Shown here: one piece after another, positions 22,290-34,299 of the stretch
Numbering within the stretch: position 1 is the stretch's first letter
Layout of the letters: each line of letters begins with the position of its first letter
Notes under the pieces: model-generated
Told to the model about the DNA's origin: nothing
Databases searched by the model: none
The model's input: the letters and a program-made list of their open reading frames with translations, nothing else
Position numbers and translations under genes: made by a program
Assembly: GCA_963853835.1 (NCBI GenBank)
Contig: OY970822.1
Coordinates: forward strand, 89,571,135-89,635,134
DNA: 64,000 nt
From: Calendula officinalis
Taxonomy: Eukaryota > Streptophyta > Magnoliopsida > Asterales > Asteraceae
Direction: 5' to 3'

Positions 22290-23130
22290 ATACAGATGCT
22301 ATAGATTTAACAGATTGGTCTAGTCAGATAACGGGCGACTCGACCCGAAAACACTACACCCGTTTCTCTTAATTTTTTGAATATTTATAAATAATTTATG
22401 AGTTAAATATGAATTAAGAAGCTATATTATTACAATGTGACTATAGCTTTTGAAATAAAAGAACTAAACAAGTTTTACCCATATGACCCATTTACCCAAA
22501 ACAGGTTGAAACCCTAAACCCTAAACATCAACTTCCGTTAACTTAACCAGCAATTATCACTCTAATCTCAAAATGATTCATCACATTGTTATGCAGCTAT
22601 ATGAAAATATGAGGTTCATTTTAGCTGTTTAGAATAAAAACAGGGGTCTAAATGAGAAGATATGAAACTTTTAGTCCATTGGAATCCAAATGTAAGAGGC
22701 TTGACTTCTGGAATCAAGATTCCATATAGAGCATGAACATACAATTTCAAGAAAACCAAATTCGCATAAAGACTATACAAAAAGGACAACAATAATCGAA
22801 GTAATTAATCAAAGAAACTAACCTCATATGATATAATCCAAAATCAATTGATAGATAATGAAAATGAACCGTTTTAACCCCTTTTGTGATCAAATACAGG
22901 ACATAATAATATCAAACATTTATTAGAAGAAAAACCATAAATTTGGTTAACCGAAGTGCATATTCGTTGTTATTGAATGTTGAGGTTTTGTTATATGTTG
23001 ATATTTGTAATCCATTCTTTTTCTGTATCAATGTTTCTGTTCAATATGTGTCTATAAAATATGTCAATTCATTCTATTATCAACCTAAAAATATCAAAGT
23101 TACTATGTGTTCCCTGCAGCATCTGCTGAT
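22290..23130. other. AT-rich spacer
   Basis: No gene or clear repeat is seen. Two telomere-like AAACCCT units occur at about 22510-22525, which is common in plant promoters and DNA in general. The short frame at 22943-23134 has no recognisable feature. Confidence 0.5.
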
Positions 23131-23133
23131 TTA

Positions 23134-23516
23134 GAGGGTGTTTTTGAGATTGTTTACTAAAAATACTTTATACATTTTGAAAATATATAATCAAATAATT
23201 AATGGTTACAAAACATGATTATGAAATATAGTGTTTGAGCTTGATTATAACGTTTGAAATTTGAAATTGCATTAATCAAATTCAGTTTTCAAGTGTTTGA
23301 CAAACCTGATTATTTATTTAGTTAACAAGTAAAATGCAAATAATCACAAGTACCTCCCGACTTGCTTTTTCAAAACTTGATGCCCAAAAATGCAAACGTT
23401 GATAACTGATTTTTTGCAGATTTTTTTGCCTAACATGAATTTTAGATTATTTGAGTTTTTAAATGCAATAAGCAGATAATTCACTCCAAATAGCAATCCC
23501 AAACATGAAACACCCC
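23134..23516. repeat. MITE-like element (GAGGGTGTTTTTGAGATTG)
   Basis: Imperfect inverted ends GAGGGTGTTTTTGAGATTG and CAATCCCAAACATGAAACACCCC. Flanks are TTA and TAA, so a Harbinger-type duplication is possible but not exact. A similar left end is at 46616. Confidence 0.5.
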
Positions 23517-24285
23517 TAAATCCAATAATTCCAATATAATTCAAGATGAAGATCATCAAAACCTGCATCGCATCATTTTGTTATATTTGTATTCATTTCT
23601 TAACAAGGCATTGCAAATTTCACAATTAGAACATTCATCGATTTCATCGTACTATTCAAACTTTATTTAGTACACATTTTGGTGAGAATGAGACAAGAAA
23701 CAAAAAACAAAAACAAAAGTGGAAGGAATTGGAGGTTGTACATCAGATTCCCAATTGGGTCATCAACATTTGCTGCAAAAACCATCAAACAGATTCTTCT
23801 TATGCACAGCAATCATCTTCACTCAACAAGAAGAATCTGTCATAAAACCATCAAACAAATTTCATTATCATCATTTTGGCAACAGCAAAAAAGTAAAAAA
23901 AAAAAAAATTGCTATCAACACAAAATCTCAATCAGAAATTGTGATCAAAATTTTCTTACACTCCAATAGTAGTAAACAAAAAGATTATATGAACAGAGTA
24001 CCATAACAACAAACCCAAGAATCGAACTTCAAGGGGTTATTTAGGCGTAGTAAAAAGTCACTTTCATAAAATAAAAAATCAAGAAAAACTCGAAAACATA
24101 TTCAAATTAGAAAAACAAAGAAACCCCACTTTTCAATTACATAACAAAATTCATAAAGCCTTAACTTTTATAGTTTTCAACTATTTCCCTTTTCAGATAG
24201 AGTAAACTCTTGTTTTCTTAACTGGAAAATAAAAATTTTCTAGAAAAATAAATGCAAAAATAGTGTGAAGATATTTACCTACCAA

Positions 24286-26055
24286 TTAGCGACGAGCTAC
24301 AGGTGGGTGTAAAGGAAGTACAGACCCTGAAAAATCAGTTCTTTGTCCAGCAAGTGAGTAATAAGCAAGCAAAGATGGCGGTTGTTGTGGTTGTTGTGGT
24401 TGTTGCAGTTGTTGTGGTCTTTCAATTTCAGAACTAATCAACTCCATATTCCAAAACGGGCGGGCCATTGCCAGAATCCCACTACAATTTTCACTAGCCC
24501 GATAGCCCTGAATCCACAAATACCTCAAAGAACCAACACTAAGCACAAATTGAGCAAGTGCTTGTTCACTAAACCCACACCCTCTCATTTCCAGTTTCTG
24601 CAGTTTCGGGCACCCTTTTGACAGCTCAAAAAGCCCTAAATCTGAATCACCAGTAAACCCTAGAAGCATGTATCTAACGTTTAAAGCATACTGCCCGATA
24701 TAGCCCAGCCCGACATCGGTCAGCCCGCCCGGACGAAGATAGATGCATAACCGTTCTAGCTTACTACACCCCGTTAACAAAGCCCGAACCCCGTTATCAA
24801 GTGGTAATTCTGTAATTTCAAGTTCTTTATCGAGTAAAATCATGCGGAAATCGTAAAGTTTTTTTAAGTGAGTTCCTACAGTTTCTAAAGCTTCATTTGT
24901 GATATCTGTGAGATTTACATGTAAACATTCGATTTCAGGACAGCCTTGTGCTAAATCAATTAACCCTGTTTGTGAAACTAATCCTTCTTCATCATCACCT
25001 CGTTCGATTTTAATCCTGCGTAATTTCCTGCAAAATTGGCCAAGAACTTGTAATCCTCTGTCTCCAATTGCATCTCGTGTATGGAGAATTTCTAAATTTG
25101 TGCATCTTTCAAGCAAGAAACAGTGGTCGTCTGTGTCGAATAGTGCATAGAGAAGATCTAGCTGTGTTATGTTGGAAAGGAATGGGAGTACAACAGGAAT
25201 TTCGGGTTGACTCATGAAATTCAATGCCATACATTTCAAACGAGGAGGAAATTTCAAACCTATGTATTTTTCTGATCGATTACTGAACGCACCACCACCG
25301 AAATCTTCTAATTTGACTGCATAGCGGAAGAAATCAGCAAGGTTTGTAAGATCACATTCGCTGATCTTCAGAGAGACTAAAGATTCACGGCAGTTTTTTG
25401 CAATAAGTTCGAGATCTTTGTAATTGAACTTACCAAGATCTGTCATGTAGAAGTTTAATGATTCCATAACTGTGTTATGCAAAGCTAGTTCATGTAACCA
25501 TTGACCGTCTTTTTCAACAATCACGCTCTCTTGTAGATACAAAATTCTCAAATTAGTACACAACTTACCGATTTGCAGTAGCCCATCTGTTGAAAAACCA
25601 GAGCACAAATCGAGCTTCAAAACCCTAAGTTCTTGTCCTCGGGTTCTGGTTAGCAAATCGATATCTGAATCACGAACAATCATACGCCGGAAATGGATAG
25701 CTCTCAAGCACTTCAACGAGCACGCGATTTCTCGAACCCATGGGGTGACGTAACCACCCCAATCTTCAGGAATCAGATCGAACATGGCGGCGCGTGGCTT
25801 TCCTTTTACAGTTAACGATTCGAGTAGAGGAAAACGTTGACTGAGACGAAAGGGAGTCGTGGCGTAGCACATATGAACAGTGACATGCTTCCGTGTTACG
25901 CCATCGAGCTCGCACCATTTCCGGCAAACTAAAGAGACGGAGCTCCGGTCACGACGGTCGAGTATGTACGGTACAACGCAATTGAACACCGTGTCGGTAA
26001 ACTCACCGGAATCTGTTTCTAATCGAGACGCCTTAAGATCTTCCTCCATATTCAT
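24286..26055 (-). CDS. COI1-like jasmonate co-receptor F-box/LRR protein, intronless
   Basis: The 589-residue product has the layout of CORONATINE INSENSITIVE 1, the SCF F-box subunit that binds jasmonoyl-isoleucine together with JAZ repressors. An N-terminal F-box (about 18-60) is followed by the leucine-rich repeat solenoid. Very conserved blocks are KGKPRAAMFDLIPEDWGGYV (84-103), HFRRMIVRDSD (111-121), LDLLYAL (299-305) and LLAYYSLAGQRTD (562-574). The start is the ATG at 26053-26055; an ATG two codons later is also in frame. Compared with the Arabidopsis pocket, Arg88, Arg404, Tyr439, Arg491 and Trp514 keep the residues equivalent to R85, R409, Y444, R496 and W519. The R348 equivalent is Lys349 and the Y386 equivalent is Asn381, and the acidic loop after the IERG motif is six residues shorter. 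A Gln/Pro-rich stretch lies at 546-560. COI1 genes normally have introns, as I recall; this one has none. It could be a divergent working receptor, a receptor with changed ligand preference, or a young retrocopy still open. Confidence 0.92.
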   Translation of the reverse strand: MNMEEDLKASRLETDSGEFTDTVFNCVVPYILDRRDRSSVSLVCRKWCELDGVTRKHVTVHMCYATTPFRLSQRFPLLESLTVKGKPRAAMFDLIPEDWGGYVTPWVREIACSLKCLRAIHFRRMIVRDSDIDLLTRTRGQELRVLKLDLCSGFSTDGLLQIGKLCTNLRILYLQESVIVEKDGQWLHELALHNTVMESLNFYMTDLGKFNYKDLELIAKNCRESLVSLKISECDLTNLADFFRYAVKLEDFGGGAFSNRSEKYIGLKFPPRLKCMALNFMSQPEIPVVLPFLSNITQLDLLYALFDTDDHCFLLERCTNLEILHTRDAIGDRGLQVLGQFCRKLRRIKIERGDDEEGLVSQTGLIDLAQGCPEIECLHVNLTDITNEALETVGTHLKKLYDFRMILLDKELEITELPLDNGVRALLTGCSKLERLCIYLRPGGLTDVGLGYIGQYALNVRYMLLGFTGDSDLGLFELSKGCPKLQKLEMRGCGFSEQALAQFVLSVGSLRYLWIQGYRASENCSGILAMARPFWNMELISSEIERPQQLQQPQQPQQPPSLLAYYSLAGQRTDFSGSVLPLHPPVARR

Positions 26056-26400
26056 CAATTTTCAAAACCTAAACACTGACTAATTAACCAGATTGCAAAA
26101 AAGTAAAGAACGAAAACCCTAGAAATGGTGTACTATTTCTTCCCGTACACAGACGACAAAATCGATTAAAAAGGAAGAATTAGGTAAGGAAGCCGTAAAA
26201 CTAGGGTTCTTTGGAACCGTCCGTAGTACGGTAGCCGGAAAATTATGGAAATTAGGGTTGTAGCAACGGCTGAACCCATAAAAGACGTCGAATTTGTTGG
26301 AAAGAAATGTGGATTTTGTTCGGCAGTTACACCGGAAATAGAATCGGGCCGGCAATTGGAACCTTTAAGTGGTCCCACCATTTAACTAACTATTTGCTAG
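26056..26400 (-). promoter_or_regulatory. Presumed 5' leader and proximal promoter of the COI1-like gene
   Basis: The 340 bp upstream of the start are less AT-rich than the spacer further out and end at 26400 where simple AT sequence resumes. Two overlapping minus-strand frames (26119-26355, 26166-26381) could be upstream open frames or chance. No convincing TATA element was fixed. The assignment is positional. Confidence 0.35.
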
Positions 26401-26729
26401 TTGACATACATACAATATCTTTAATATTTTTAAAGGGATGATTTTCATACCACATCTAATAAGCTTTGTATTACAACAATCGTTTTATATACTTGTACAG
26501 TTTGCAGGAATATGTGTATATGGTAGCGGAATTAATAATTGTGGTGTGAAAACTAATTTCCTATCTTTAAATTGACACGGGAGTGGGAGATGTTTTCGAT
26601 GTCCCACTCTTAAAACCCGAGTTATTATTTAGCCCTGTGCTATAGTCGGGTCACGGGTCAACCACATTCCTAGTTAAGTCTCTAAACGCAATTCACTCAA
26701 TCACAATATCATCAAACACCATACAGCCT

Positions 26730-27714
26730 AAGGGTGTTGATCGGGTAAATTTTTCGAGTTTCGGGTAGTTCGGTTTTCTTCGTATATAAAAAATACCTAA
26801 TACCCGAACTATATTAAATTCGAGTATTTGGATATAGGTAGTTCAGATAATGGGTCGGTAGGGATGCTTATCGGGCTAAAACCGAACCGAACCGAACCGA
26901 TATAACCGATAACCGATGACGATGAATTTTCAAAACCGAAACCGAACCGATAACATGTTATCGGTTTCGGTTCGGTTCGGTCCGGTTTCGGTTCGGTTAT
27001 TTTTGGGCCAAATGTCCATCCTTTTCCGAAAACCGAACCGATAGAACCGATAACGATGAATTTTCAAAACCGAAACCGAACCGATAACATTATATCGGTT
27101 TCGGTTCGGTTCGGTTTCGGTCGGTTTTCGGTTCGGTTCGGTTTTTTCGGTTAAAATGCTCACCCCTATGGGTCGGGTATGAGTATATCCAATAATACCT
27201 GAAAATTGTGCTTAAACTTTTAATTGACCTATGCAATTATCAATTGGCAGTATACAAAATCTATAATACCAAATCAATGGGAATTAATATCGATCAACAA
27301 TGGAAATTCTATAATAATGCATGGTAAATTAGCAATGGAGATTCTTTGTGTTGTATGGTGGTTATAAATGATGCATTTTCTGAGTTATGATGTGAACATG
27401 ACTACAAAATCTATAATAACAAATCAATTATATTATAGAAAAGCAACCTTGATAACAAAAATTACCTGGAAATTTTTTAAAGAAAATGTGAAGTATTGAA
27501 GTGTAAGTGTACAACTATGAAATTTTTTGAATTTTCTTTAGTTAAGAAGAAGAAAATCATGAATCATTTATCCTTGATTCATCATATAAATCTCTTTTAA
27601 AAGTTTCGGGTATTCGGGTATACCCGTGTACTTAAAATATTACCTTATAACCGACCCGTTTTATTTTCGGGTTACCCAATACCAAATGTTCCTACCCGAT
27701 ACATGATCTATCCT
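26730..27714. mobile_element. Motif-rich terminal-repeat element, with a nested insertion
   Basis: The outer element runs from AGGGTGTTGATCGGGTAA to CCCGATACATGATCTATCCT, and both ends have CGGGTA/TACCCG-rich sequence in opposite orientation. Its own duplication is unclear. The younger hAT-type element 26859-27168 sits inside it. Confidence 0.55.
26859..27168. mobile_element. hAT-type element with GGTTCGGTT interior, 310 bp
   Basis: Ends TAGGGATGCTTATCGGG and ATGCTCACCCCTA, flanked by the perfect 8-bp duplication TGGGTCGG (26851-26858, 27169-27176). The interior is almost entirely ACCGAACCG and its complement. Confidence 0.8.
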
Positions 27715-28190
27715 AATTTGGAATGAGTCGAGCGGTTAGAATGAGTTTCGCTTATTTACGACAGGCCTAATACAGTCAATCGTTATTCAATCCATCACCA
27801 ATCTGCCAAAACAAATGTATAACTTTATGCCGAAGGGATGCAACTAATTTCTTTTGTGGAGTGATAGATCATAGAAGCAACCACCCGACACGTAATCACA
27901 TGAAAATACAAACCCGCCACCAACTTTAACACAAAAAAAAAAAAAAACAAAAAAGGGAAACAAGTAACCGATGACTCATCTCAATCTAAACAAAACAAAA
28001 AATTGTTCTTAACAACAACACATGAGAACTACATGGTTACTTGGATGAAGTACCAGTAGGTAACGAAGAAAACGAAACACTCAAATGCGTCTTTATTTAG
28101 TTATGATTTATTCCCACATCTAAAGGGAAAATCGTGAAAATCAAAATCCAAAAAAATGTTCGCTGGTTCTCGCGCTGTCTTGTTCTTCAT

Positions 28191-28419
28191 CAGAGGTGTC
28201 TTTGAGGATGTGCAGGAGGTGCAGCCGCACAGGGTCCATATTTTATAAGGGCCCAATTTTTTATATATCTCTTATATATATAATCTTAAATTTTTATGGC
28301 ACCTTAATAATTTAATTAGAAAAAAAATTTGAAAATTCAAATTTTATATAAATCATGTATTTAGGGGGCCCATTTTCGTATTTTCGCACATGGCCTTCAG
28401 ATTCTCAGAGACGCCTCTG
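28191..28419. mobile_element. hAT-type MITE, GTGTCTTTGAGGA family, copy 1
   Basis: Inverted ends CAGAGGTGTCTTTGAGGA and TTCTCAGAGACGCCTCTG with a perfect 8-bp duplication TTCTTCAT (28183-28190, 28420-28427). Related copies are 63405-63702 and a decayed one at about 42547-42715. Confidence 0.85.
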
Positions 28420-28784
28420 TTCTTCATTTGATGAATCAATCACAACAACCTTCTAAGCTATCCGAAAGTGATAAAAAAAACACTAAAAGATGATTGAAAT
28501 TCAGGCCAACACTTAAATCTAGGCCGATGTGACGAGTGATGACAGGTTCACCGATGACATCAAATTCATACCGGAAATTAGGGGGAAAAAATATTCTTTC
28601 AAATTTATCTTAATAAGGGTTATCTAAGGATGCAAACTTGCAATCTATCAATAAATCTAAGTGGAGTTTCAAACTTTATTTATAAACTCAAATAACTGTG
28701 AATTTATTCATATTTGGGAGCTAAATAGGTAAAAGCAAATGTGATTATCAAATTCAGTAAGTTCAATGGTTTAAAAAACTTTAA

Positions 28785-28870
28785 TGGGGTGAGAGAGGCT
28801 CGAACTCTCGACCTCAGGATAACTCTTATTGCTATGAGACCTACGCGCTAGCCAACTGCGCCACCACCCC
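28785..28870 (-). tRNA. tRNA-Met (CAT), elongator, with 12-nt intron
   Basis: Read on the minus strand it folds into a full cloverleaf: acceptor GGGGTGG pairs with TCACCCC plus discriminator A, D arm GCGC/GCGC, anticodon loop CTCATA, and T arm with GAGAG TTCGAGC CTCTC. The intron GCAATAAGAGTT lies after position 37, the standard place. Plant nuclear elongator tRNA-Met genes are known to carry an intron. The intact stems suggest a working gene. Confidence 0.95.
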
Positions 28871-29101
28871 TTGATGTTAGTCCAACTTCAGTTTATTATG
28901 CCAAGAATATTATTTTTGAGATATCTACAAATGTGCGATTAAGGTTTATTTTTTTTCAAATTATATAATTGATCTTTTATTTTTAAATCACATCTTTTCA
29001 ATGACAATTTGAAAAACATTATTACAAACAACTAGTAGTAGTAGGGTTTCCTACCTTATGCAATTATGTTTTATGATGAGAAAAAATTGTTATGTTACAC
29101 A

Positions 29102-29267
29102 CAGTGGCGAATCCAGGACTAAAATTAACCGGGACTTTCACAAAAATTTAACCGGAGACCAGATACAATTTTTATACAAATTTTCTTTTATTAAAATTTT
29201 TTCCACATGGAAGTGTTCCACCAAGTGGGGGCCTTGCACCCCCTTAATAGCCTTGGATCCGCCAGTG
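29102..29267. mobile_element. hAT-type MITE, CAGTGGCGAATCC, 166 bp
   Basis: Ends CAGTGGCGAATCCAGGA and CCTTGGATCCGCCAGTG, flanked by a perfect 8-bp duplication GTTACACA (29094-29101, 29268-29275). Its termini resemble those of the element at 1020-1197. Confidence 0.88.
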
Positions 29268-29562
29268 GTTACACATTTTTTTAACAATAATAGACTACAC
29301 ACGTTATGAATCAGTAACGAGATGAACAAGATGGTGGTGGTGGGTGGTAGCGAGATTGGTGGTACATATAGCTTAATGAAGGTGAAAAATAATTTGTTGT
29401 TCAAAGATTTTGTGGTGAGCAAAAATTGTTCGGCTACACATTTTTTCTAACAATAGTAGAGAGCTCACGCTATGGGTCAGTAACGTAATGAAGAAGATGG
29501 TGGTGACCGCATATAGCGAGGTTGGTGGTACGTATAGCTTAATGAAAGTTAAAAATAATTAG

Positions 29563-29778
29563 TTGGACAAAATACTTGTCAAAGTTCGAACTCATGCACG
29601 CTTAAATCTCGAGCTCGTGCGGGTTCGTTTTTGCCACATCATGGTTCATGACCAGTTGGTGGATGTGCTGAAAATTCAGTATGCTTATTTGGGAAAGCTA
29701 TGGTCGAAAGACTCAAATGGATTATATATAGTACATATAAAGATTATACTTGATGTAGTTCATCGTGATCGAACATGA
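29563..29778 (+). pseudogene. Degenerate copia RNase H tail (remnant)
   Basis: It shares about two thirds of its bases with the minus-strand segment 21025-21264 and has the same RNase H-like phrase DQLVDVL. It lies just outside, and in opposite orientation to, the copia element that starts at 29794, so it belongs to an older insertion. Confidence 0.35.
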
Positions 29779-29793
29779 CACTATTATTGTAAC

Positions 29794-30396
29794 TGTTGTT
29801 TAAATTAAATATTCGGTGATTAAATAATTAGACAATTACGATATTAAAACCGTATTTGATATTGATAATTCAATATCATAATCAACAAAAAAGAAAGAAC
29901 CAAATGGAACAATCAAACCTGAATGTTGATGAAGAACGAACCGCACGGAATTGTAATTCCTGTCCTTTAAGGTTTTTACGCGCTCTATATGCTGCAAGCC
30001 TCAACGTAGAACCCCAGGATTTGATGCAGTTTATCAGTATTATTCTACAGCACTAGAATTACCGACAACACAAAGTGATTACTTGGAAACACATGATGAT
30101 ATCAAAACACAACATCATGAGAAGAGAGCATATGGGAGGAGAGCTTATGAATTTTGGTGTGTAGAACTTCACAACTAGATGTTGTTTATATAGGCTCTCA
30201 TGCCTTGAAGTACCATAATGACATTCAAACCAAGAGTTTTGTAACTCTTGATTAATTCAACATTATGTCACATATTATGACATTTAGTGTCAATGGTTAT
30301 GACATACAAAAGATGTTCATAAAATATTAAGCTCCACAACTCTCATAATAATAGGAAATTTACCAACTTGCAAATAACTCATTATTATTTCCAACA
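29794..30396 (-). repeat. 3' LTR of the copia element
   Basis: It is the downstream LTR for the minus-strand element, with the polypurine tract just inside at about 30397-30412. It differs from the 5' LTR at three positions I could find (near 29959, 30371 and 30379). Confidence 0.93.
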
Positions 30397-30959
30397 ATCC
30401 CCCACCAAGTTGGAAAGTTTCCTTTCATTCAGACATATGTTGTCACTTAGGTGTCACGAAGATTAAACCCAAGTTTAATGTGAGCAAACAAGAGGAGACT
30501 GATTCAATGGTATCCTAATAGGTTTAAACCAAGAACTTTAGTAGCCTCCCCGGTTTACCCCCACATAACATATGCCGTCTTTGTGTTCTCTCTGAGCACT
30601 AATATGGCCATGTGCTAAAATCCTTTTCATGACCCTTTAGAAGACAAACCAAAAGTCTTCATTTGAGGCGGCACCACCTCTAGATCAAATAGGCAAAATT
30701 TTACAACATCTTCGTTGCTTAGATGTCTCCAAAATTTTGTTAAGAGTATTAACTCATCCTCGTTCTCGGCAACGACGTACTATCCTACCTCACATGGATC
30801 TATCTGGATTGATAGTACCTTCTATCGTTAGTAATTTCGTTATTACCCATTAAACTTGAAAATAGGAGCACTAAGTTCAAGTTGGGTTTCCATTACTAAC
30901 GATTCTAGTTTGGTTTTAGACCCATGACTCTCGCGGTAGATGTAACCAAATCTCTCGTC

Positions 30960-31603
30960 AGAGGTTTGGTAAACGGATCCGTCAAGTACTTTGATGTCTT
31001 GACTTAAACAACTTTGATGGTACCACTATCAATTCGTTGTCTCACAGAATTATGTCGAAGACCTACGTGTCTCGACTTCCCATTATATTCATAATTATAT
31101 ACTTTAGACAGTGTGGCCTCACTATCACAGTACATGGGAATTGAAGGCATCAGAGTATCCCACAAACGGATATCCAAGAGTAGCTCTCTAATCCACTCTG
31201 CCTCTTTGCCTGCATTGGCTAAAGCAATAAGCTCAACTTCCATCGTTGAATGAGCTATACATGACTGTTTCTTGCTCGCCCAAGAAATAGCCCCACCAGC
31301 TAGTGTATAAATCCATCCACTTGTGGATTTAGAATCACTTCTGTTATCAATCCAGCTGGCATCTGAATACCCCTCTAGTATACTAGATTTTGACGTGTAA
31401 GTCAACTTAAGATTACTAGTCCTTTTCAGGTATCCTAGTACTCTTCCTAATGCCTTCCAGTGCTCTGTACCGGGGTTGACAATATATTGACTTAGTTTGC
31501 TTACTGAAAAAGCAATGTCAGGTCTAGTGCAATATGTAGTATACATCATGCTTCCAATTGCACTAGCATATTCTAGTTGAGCCACTGCTCTACCAGAGTT
31601 CAC
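30960..31603 (-). pseudogene. Copia RNase H domain, interrupted
   Basis: The frame 31004-31603 carries the RNase H blocks GYSDASW, STMEVELIAL and CDSEAT of copia elements, preceded by the RT tail PDIAFSVSKLSQY. The usual STAEAEY block is altered. After the in-frame stop near 31004, the next codons still read KYLTDPFTKPLTRDL, the expected end of the polyprotein, so the stop is premature. It is out of frame with the RT part by a shift near 31610. Confidence 0.88.
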
Positions 31604-31616
31604 TTCAGGTTTTACA

Positions 31617-32135
31617 CTAGAATCGAAAAGGAGTGTTAAATTCCTTAATATTCAAGTGTTGAAACTTTGTCAATATTTTCTCTATGTAATGAGATTGACT
31701 TAGAGAAATTTGACTATCTGTCCTTTTAACCTTAATACCAAGAATGGTATCCACTTCCCCTAAATCTTTCATCTTAAAGTTCGAGGATAGGTATTTCTTC
31801 GTATCAAGAATACCTTGTAGGTGAGTGCCAATGATCAACATATCATCAATATAAAGACAGATAACTACGGTGTATTCAGGTGTGCATTTAGTGTAGATAC
31901 ATCTATCAACACTATTATGCTTAAAACCGAATGCAGATACAGTGGTGTCAAACCTCTCATGCCACTGTTTTGGAGTTTGTTTCAAACCGTACAGTGATTT
32001 AATAAGTCTACAAACTTTGTTTTCATGTCCGGTTACTATGAAACCTTCAGGTTGCTCCAAATATATCTCCTCCTTGAGATATCCATTTAGAAAGGCTGTC
32101 ATCACATCCATTTTATGAATGTATAGTCCTTTCAA
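31617..32135 (-). pseudogene. Copia reverse transcriptase core, interrupted
   Basis: Reverse-transcriptase motifs appear in order: MDVMTAFLNG, YLEQPEGF, KSLYGLKQTPKQWHERF and the catalytic LYIDDML (YIDD in place of the common YVDD). The preceding part up to the integrase (32140-32990) keeps scattered pol similarity but has several stops and frame changes. Confidence 0.9.
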
Positions 32136-32994
32136 TGCTGAAATTGCTATAAGAGTTTTAATTGAACTAATCCTAGCAACCGGAGCATATGTATCGAAAT
32201 AATCAATATCGTGTAGCGACTACTCTCGCTTTATAGAAAGATATTGATCCATCTGGATGATACTTCCTCTTGAAGATCGATTTAGATCATTTGGGTCTCA
32301 TACCCTTGGGAAGATCAGCTAACTCCCAAGTTTGTTTCCCATAAATGAATCCATTTCATCTCTAATAACATCCTCTCGATGTCATGGAATCATTAAAAAT
32401 CTTAGGATCATTATCAAAATAATAACTAAGATGACCTCTCTCGTCACCTTAGATTGAGATCCTTCAACTAAGTATGATAGAAAATCATCTCCAAAATTCT
32501 TTTCCCTTCTAACCCGTGTACTTCTTGTTGGTTCTTCTACAACAGAAGAAGGTGGTTCTTCTACAACAGCAGTAGAATGTGATTCTCCTACAACAAAAGA
32601 AGATGAGATAATATCTCGAGAAGTACTGGGTGCTAGAATATGATTAAAGTTGGGATGAGAGTTTTCATCATCTCATATTAACTTATCGTCAAAGAATTCC
32701 ACATCTCTGGATTCCACGATGACTCCTGATTCATTATCCAACAATCGGTAGGCCTTACTATTCTGAGCATATCCAATGAATATACACTTCATAGCTTGAG
32801 CTCCCAACTTGGATCGTTAAAGATCAGGTGTACGATAATAGGCTAAACACCCCCACACTCTTAGATAATCTAGAAAGAATCACACGACTAGTGATTCTTT
32901 TGTGCACATAACATGCAGTCAACAAAGCTTCCCCCCACTAATTGTGTAGCGAACCCGATTGGTTCAACATATAGTTGACCATTTCAACAAGGGT

Positions 32995-33384
32995 TCAACT
33001 CTCTTTTTCAGCTAATCCATTCGGTTGGGGAGTATATGGTGAAATTATCTCATGCTTGATATCATTCTCTTCACAGAATGTGTCAAACTCATGATTAACG
33101 TATTTTCCGCCTCTTTCCAAGCGAAGAATGTTAATGTGTTTGTCATGTTGGTTTTCAGCCTTGCACTTATACAATTTGAATGCATTAAAAGCTTCATCTT
33201 TTGAATGCAACAAGTAAACATGTAAATAGCGGCTATAGTCACCACAAATTGTAATGAAGTATCTTTTACCTCCACGCGTGAGTATTCCATTCAGTTCACA
33301 AATATCTGAATAGATCAACTCTAGTAATGATGTAATTCTTTTTACACTTGAAAAAGTTTCTTTGTAAACTTTGATTTTATACAA
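32995..33384 (-). pseudogene. Copia integrase core, catalytic residue lost
   Basis: The integrase core is seen through LIYSDICELNG (first Asp), FITICGDYSRY, ERGGKY and SPYTPQPNGLAEKE (final Glu). At the second catalytic position copia integrases usually have SDRGGEY; here it is LERGGKY, so the Asp is replaced. The frame also stops at both ends. Confidence 0.85.
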
Positions 33385-33924
33385 GTTTCACATTTGTTAA
33401 AATCTTTATTATTTACTTCTATCAATACTTTAGATTGTGTCTTTTCAATATATTTTTTTTTAATGTTAGTGTGAGCTAACCTTTTATGACACAAAGAAAT
33501 TGAACACGCAATATAATTTGAAAAATTATTTCATTAATTCGAAACTTAGTTACATCATTACTAGCGATATTGTCACTAACGCTGACAGTATCATATTCTC
33601 ACGATTACAAAGATCAACATTTGACACATAATCATTGGATATAGATACAACATTATCTTATCCATCACCACATAGATCAAGCATAAACATTCCACCCTTG
33701 ATGATGGTTTGATCCATAATAACCCATCTTTGGAGAACACGATATGACCATTTTTTATTATTACCAGCTTGTAACTATTTTTGTCATATTTGTTCTCCGA
33801 TATAAGTCCCTTGGAGATTCAAGGAACATGTACGACCTCTCGAAGGTAACCATAGTTCCATTTCGCAATGTTAGAACCACTGTGCCAATGCCATGAACAA
33901 GTACTCTATGGCGGTCAACACATG

Positions 33925-34299
33925 TCACCACAGTTCATTCTCAAACCATACCATAAATTTGAAACTATCACAATTTCCACAAACATGAATGTTAACTCCA
34001 GAATCCACAAACCAGTCTCGGGCCTCCATCACCCGAGTAATTGAGGTAGTCATATTGACTCCTACATGACCCACACTTGCACCCAAGTGGATTAGATTTG
34101 CAACAACATTTGCAATTCCTTTTACATAAGCAAAATCCGAGCTCCCACCTGACATGTGGTACACACTCAATCTGACTTTACTCTTTTGATCTCTTATGAG
34201 ATTTTCCTTCTCAATAAGGAAGTGTTTCGACAAAACATCCAAAGAGTAGTCCTCAAATTTGTGAAACTCCAAGTATTTAACCACATTCAAGGAAAACAT
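33925..34299 (-). pseudogene. Copia protease region with residual Gag
   Basis: The segment RDWFVDSGVNIHVCGN is the copia protease active-site block (Asp-Ser-Gly). The residues before it would be the Gag end, but no CCHC zinc-knuckle is seen and most of Gag is missing. Translation is broken before integrase. Confidence 0.75.

Noticed and set aside
22505..22528. Telomere-like AAACCCTAAACCCT
   Set aside because: Only two units; such short telo-boxes are frequent and do not show an interstitial telomere.
24382..26083. Plus-strand frames opposite the COI1-like gene
   Set aside because: They are shadows of the minus-strand coding sequence.
29856..30056. 66-residue frame repeated identically at 35171-35371
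   Set aside because: Both lie in the LTRs of one copia element and run against its direction; identity is due to the LTR duplication.
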